From the NCBI GenBank assembly GCA_902772455.1, contig CACYAW010000020.1:1-36467 (forward strand): a stretch of 36,467 bases of DNA, given 5' to 3'. A program made the position numbers and the translations under genes. Every line of letters starts with the position of its first letter. Position 1 is the stretch's first letter. This DNA comes from an uncultured Bacteroidales bacterium (lineage in GTDB: Bacteria > Bacteroidota > Bacteroidia > Bacteroidales > Muribaculaceae). This document shows positions 34,680 through 36,467 of the stretch, piece after piece. The notes beneath the pieces are model-generated. The model worked only from the letters and a program-made list of their open reading frames with translations, did no database searches and was not told where the DNA came from.

Positions 34680-34848
34680 CGTGTCATAATTCAACTGCTA
34701 GAATTATAACCGCCCTGCGGGCGGGAAATTATTCAAATTAATTATAAAATTTCTATTAATATATATAAAATATTAATTTTAATTTAATAATTTGATGAAT
34801 TTCCCGTGCGTTAGCACGGTTATATTACCGAGTCGTAATTATGACACG
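34680..34848. mobile_element. MITE-like inverted-repeat element with nested hairpins
   Basis: A 169-bp non-coding element is bounded by 12-bp inverted ends (CGTGTCATAATT at 34680 and its complement ending at 34848). Inside, 34706-34740 and the complement of 34788-34823 are also similar, each holding a GC-rich hairpin: CCGCCC-TGC-GGGCGG (34710-34724) and CCGTGC-GTTA-GCACGG (34804-34819). The core between is almost pure A/T. It lies between two convergent genes and carries no protein. It could be a non-autonomous transposon or a structured bidirectional terminator. Confidence 0.65.
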
Positions 34849-34872
34849 CCCTCGTTTAGTGGTTTGGAGTTT

Positions 34873-35298
34873 TTAGTACAATAGGTTCTTTTGAACGAAA
34901 TAAAGTTTATAAAAGACGTCTCCAGCGGTGAGAACGGCCTCAAACTCATGGGATTCTTCTTCAGTCGCTGGACTGAAGATGATGGTCACATACTTTTTCT
35001 CGCATTTCACGCTGCACCACTCACCTTCGATAGAACTGTTGGGTCCTAGATATTCCTGTGAGACATCAGGTCCTGTCTCGATGATTGACGAAATCCAGGG
35101 CTCATAGTTCTCGCAGATGAATGTGAAAGAACCTCCCGACAAGGGAACCTGATAGACGCCTTCCTGCAACTTGACAAGGCCATCGGGCGCTTTCCATTTC
35201 ATCTTAGCCCACTTGCCGTCAGGCTCATCTTTGCCACACGATGTAGCCGTAACGAGCACAAGCAGGACCATCAGCAATGTCTTTGTAATCTTTTTCAT
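34873..35298 (-). CDS. Small BACON-like lipoprotein
   Basis: This 141-residue lipoprotein has a lipobox (VTATSC, Cys21) followed by GKDEPDG, an acidic-lysine pattern close to the Bacteroidetes surface-export signal. Residues 45-141 resemble a single BACON-type beta-sandwich: VPLSGGSFTFICENYEPWIS, then EGEWCSVKCEKKYVTIIF and a final AGDVFYKLYFVQ, with the usual W-S-I and Y-L-V pattern of those domains. BACON domains in Bacteroidetes are thought to bind sugars, mucin or extend other domains; alone, this one gives no more hint. It follows the YitT gene by 45 bp and may share its transcript. Confidence 0.65.
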   Translation of the reverse strand: MKKITKTLLMVLLVLVTATSCGKDEPDGKWAKMKWKAPDGLVKLQEGVYQVPLSGGSFTFICENYEPWISSIIETGPDVSQEYLGPNSSIEGEWCSVKCEKKYVTIIFSPATEEESHEFEAVLTAGDVFYKLYFVQKNLLY

Positions 35299-35343
35299 GA
35301 GTTAAGATGAAAAAAACAACTAAGACGCAACGCAATTGTTTGG

Positions 35344-36306
35344 TTACTCCCGAGGCAGGCGACGGAAGCCCTCACCCAGAATCTCGCTACTCTCCATGAT
35401 GTTGACAAACGCGTGCGGGTCAATGTGATAGAGCACTGAGCGCAGCTTGATCATGTCGGAACGGTCCAAGGTCACATAGAGCATATTGCGCTCGGTGCCT
35501 TTGTAAAGGCCACTGCCAGTGATCAGTGTGCCGCCGCGCTTGATATCATTAATAATGTAGTCACGCACAGCCTCGGCCTCATCGGTAATAATGAACATCG
35601 TCTTGTAGGTCTTCATACCATCGACAACGAGGTCAATCACCTTGCCCTCGATGAAGATAATGATGATCGAGTAAATCGGCAGTCGAATGTCGCCGAAGGC
35701 CACCAGGGTGCTCAAAGTGATAATGCCATCAACAATCATCACGAGGGTACCAAGGGATACCTTGGTGTACTTGTGCAGAATCATCGAAATGATATCCGAG
35801 CCGCCACTGGTAGCGCCAGAACGGAAAATCAGACCGATGGCGACGCCATAAATTATACCGGCAACTACCGTATTCAGGAAATAGTCGGGGTGGAACCAAC
35901 CACCATGATGGGGAATCTCGACCATCGATTTTACCATCGAGGGATCGGCAGTTGCGGTAATCGCTCCATCATGAATGACAGGGTTGTAACCCCACCAGCT
36001 CTCAAGCACAAAAGTGAAGAGGAAAATCAAAGCCGTCGAGACGATGGTCTTGATACCGAACTTGGGCCCCAGTATCCATGTGCCGATGATAAGCAAAGGA
36101 ATATCCATGCAGATGGCATAGAGCGAAATCTTCCACGGCCACAGGGTGTTAAACACGTTAGACAAACCATAGGTGCCACCAGGTGCCATCAAGTAAGGGT
36201 TCACAAACATCACGTCGCCGACAGCGAACAGCAAGCTACCGATAACAAGCAGGAGATAAGCCAGTACTTCCTGCCACAATTTTCTCTTGGGATCAATCTT
36301 AATCAT
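35344..36306 (-). CDS. YitT family membrane protein with DUF2179 domain
   Basis: This 320-residue protein has about five or six membrane segments (about 10-215; e.g. VLAYLLLVIGSLLFAVGDVMF and GVAIGLIFRSGATSGGSDII) and a soluble C-terminal DUF2179 domain (about 230-320; MFIITDEAEAVRDYII and GRGYKGTERNML-like LYKGTERNMLYV). The GATSGGSDII motif is a family signature. The function is unknown; transport or sensing is supposed. The start at 36306 is preferred over 36342 because a TAATTTTG -7 box (complement of 36330-36337) lies between the two, so the upstream ATG would not be transcribed. Confidence 0.88.
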   Translation of the reverse strand: MIKIDPKRKLWQEVLAYLLLVIGSLLFAVGDVMFVNPYLMAPGGTYGLSNVFNTLWPWKISLYAICMDIPLLIIGTWILGPKFGIKTIVSTALIFLFTFVLESWWGYNPVIHDGAITATADPSMVKSMVEIPHHGGWFHPDYFLNTVVAGIIYGVAIGLIFRSGATSGGSDIISMILHKYTKVSLGTLVMIVDGIITLSTLVAFGDIRLPIYSIIIIFIEGKVIDLVVDGMKTYKTMFIITDEAEAVRDYIINDIKRGGTLITGSGLYKGTERNMLYVTLDRSDMIKLRSVLYHIDPHAFVNIMESSEILGEGFRRLPRE

Positions 36307-36329
36307 ATTGTCATTCTCTAATTTGGCCG

Positions 36330-36337
36330 CAAAATTA
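36330..36337 (-). promoter_or_regulatory. Probable -7 element for the YitT gene
   Basis: The minus strand reads TAATTTTG. No clear TTTG is present at the right distance. Its place, 24 nt before ATG 36306, decides the start of the gene. Confidence 0.5.
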
Positions 36338-36378
36338 CTCATTATTTCCTAAATAGCTAATAATGTTCAATCACTAGT

Positions 36379-36399
36379 GTCCCATTAAAATTTTGGGAC
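36379..36399. repeat. Palindrome near the right edge
   Basis: GTCCCA (36379-36384) and TGGGAC (36394-36399) flank an A/T spacer of 9 nt. It is preceded by CACTAGT and may be the edge of an insertion sequence that continues outside the window. No transposase sequence is visible here. Confidence 0.45.
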
Positions 36400-36467
36400 G
36401 GTTAAAAATTAATATAAAGTTGCCCATCAGAGGCAGAGCGTTCATTGAAATTTTGAGATTTAGTTTT

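Overview
The window looks like a chromosomal stretch from a Bacteroidales species, most like Muribaculaceae or Prevotellaceae. The evidence is a SusC/SusD pair, lipoproteins with Bacteroidetes-type signal peptides, a secreted protein ending in two dockerin-like calcium-binding repeats, and promoters of the Bacteroidetes form TTTG-N19/20-TAnnTTTG, which I found upstream of many genes. Most starts lack a clear Shine-Dalgarno sequence. No phage, CRISPR array, rRNA or complete insertion sequence is visible.

Layout. 1-5.9 kb: a secreted S41 peptidase (+), then on the minus strand an operon-like set reading TIGR04076 protein, GTPase EngB, GH2 beta-galactosidase-like enzyme and a small secreted protein of unknown function. 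A 21-bp copy of the GH2 gene's 3' end lies on the far side of that small gene. 5.9-15.7 kb (minus): a nutrient-uptake locus reading SusC, SusD, a TIGR04549-type metallohydrolase lipoprotein, a DUF4302 lipoprotein and a frameshifted secreted dockerin-like protein. It has no glycoside hydrolase and no linked regulator, and the metallohydrolase has lost the histidines of its zinc motif.

16.2-24.1 kb (plus): RluA-type pseudouridine synthase, class I fumarase, initiator tRNA-fMet, a glycosyltransferase, PriA helicase and FolD. 24.1-28.5 kb: class A penicillin-binding protein (minus), EamA transporter (plus) and an aspartokinase with only its catalytic domain (minus). 28.7-32.8 kb (plus): a tight operon of YqgE, type II pantothenate kinase, GT2 glycosyltransferase, GNAT acetyltransferase and membrane acyltransferase, which looks related to envelope or polysaccharide synthesis. 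32.9-36.3 kb: a cysteine-free thioredoxin-fold protein (minus), a small lipoprotein plus DUF695-like pair (plus), a MITE-like inverted-repeat element, a small lipoprotein (minus) and a YitT membrane protein (minus). The right edge carries a palindrome that may be the end of a mobile element.

Most of the window is ordinary housekeeping and envelope metabolism. The most unusual signals are the degenerate HExxH site, the 21-bp direct repeats around a small secreted-protein gene, three genes whose -7 element lies 4-5 nt from the ATG (probable leaderless mRNAs), and an inverted-repeat element whose nested hairpins keep their pairing but not their sequence.
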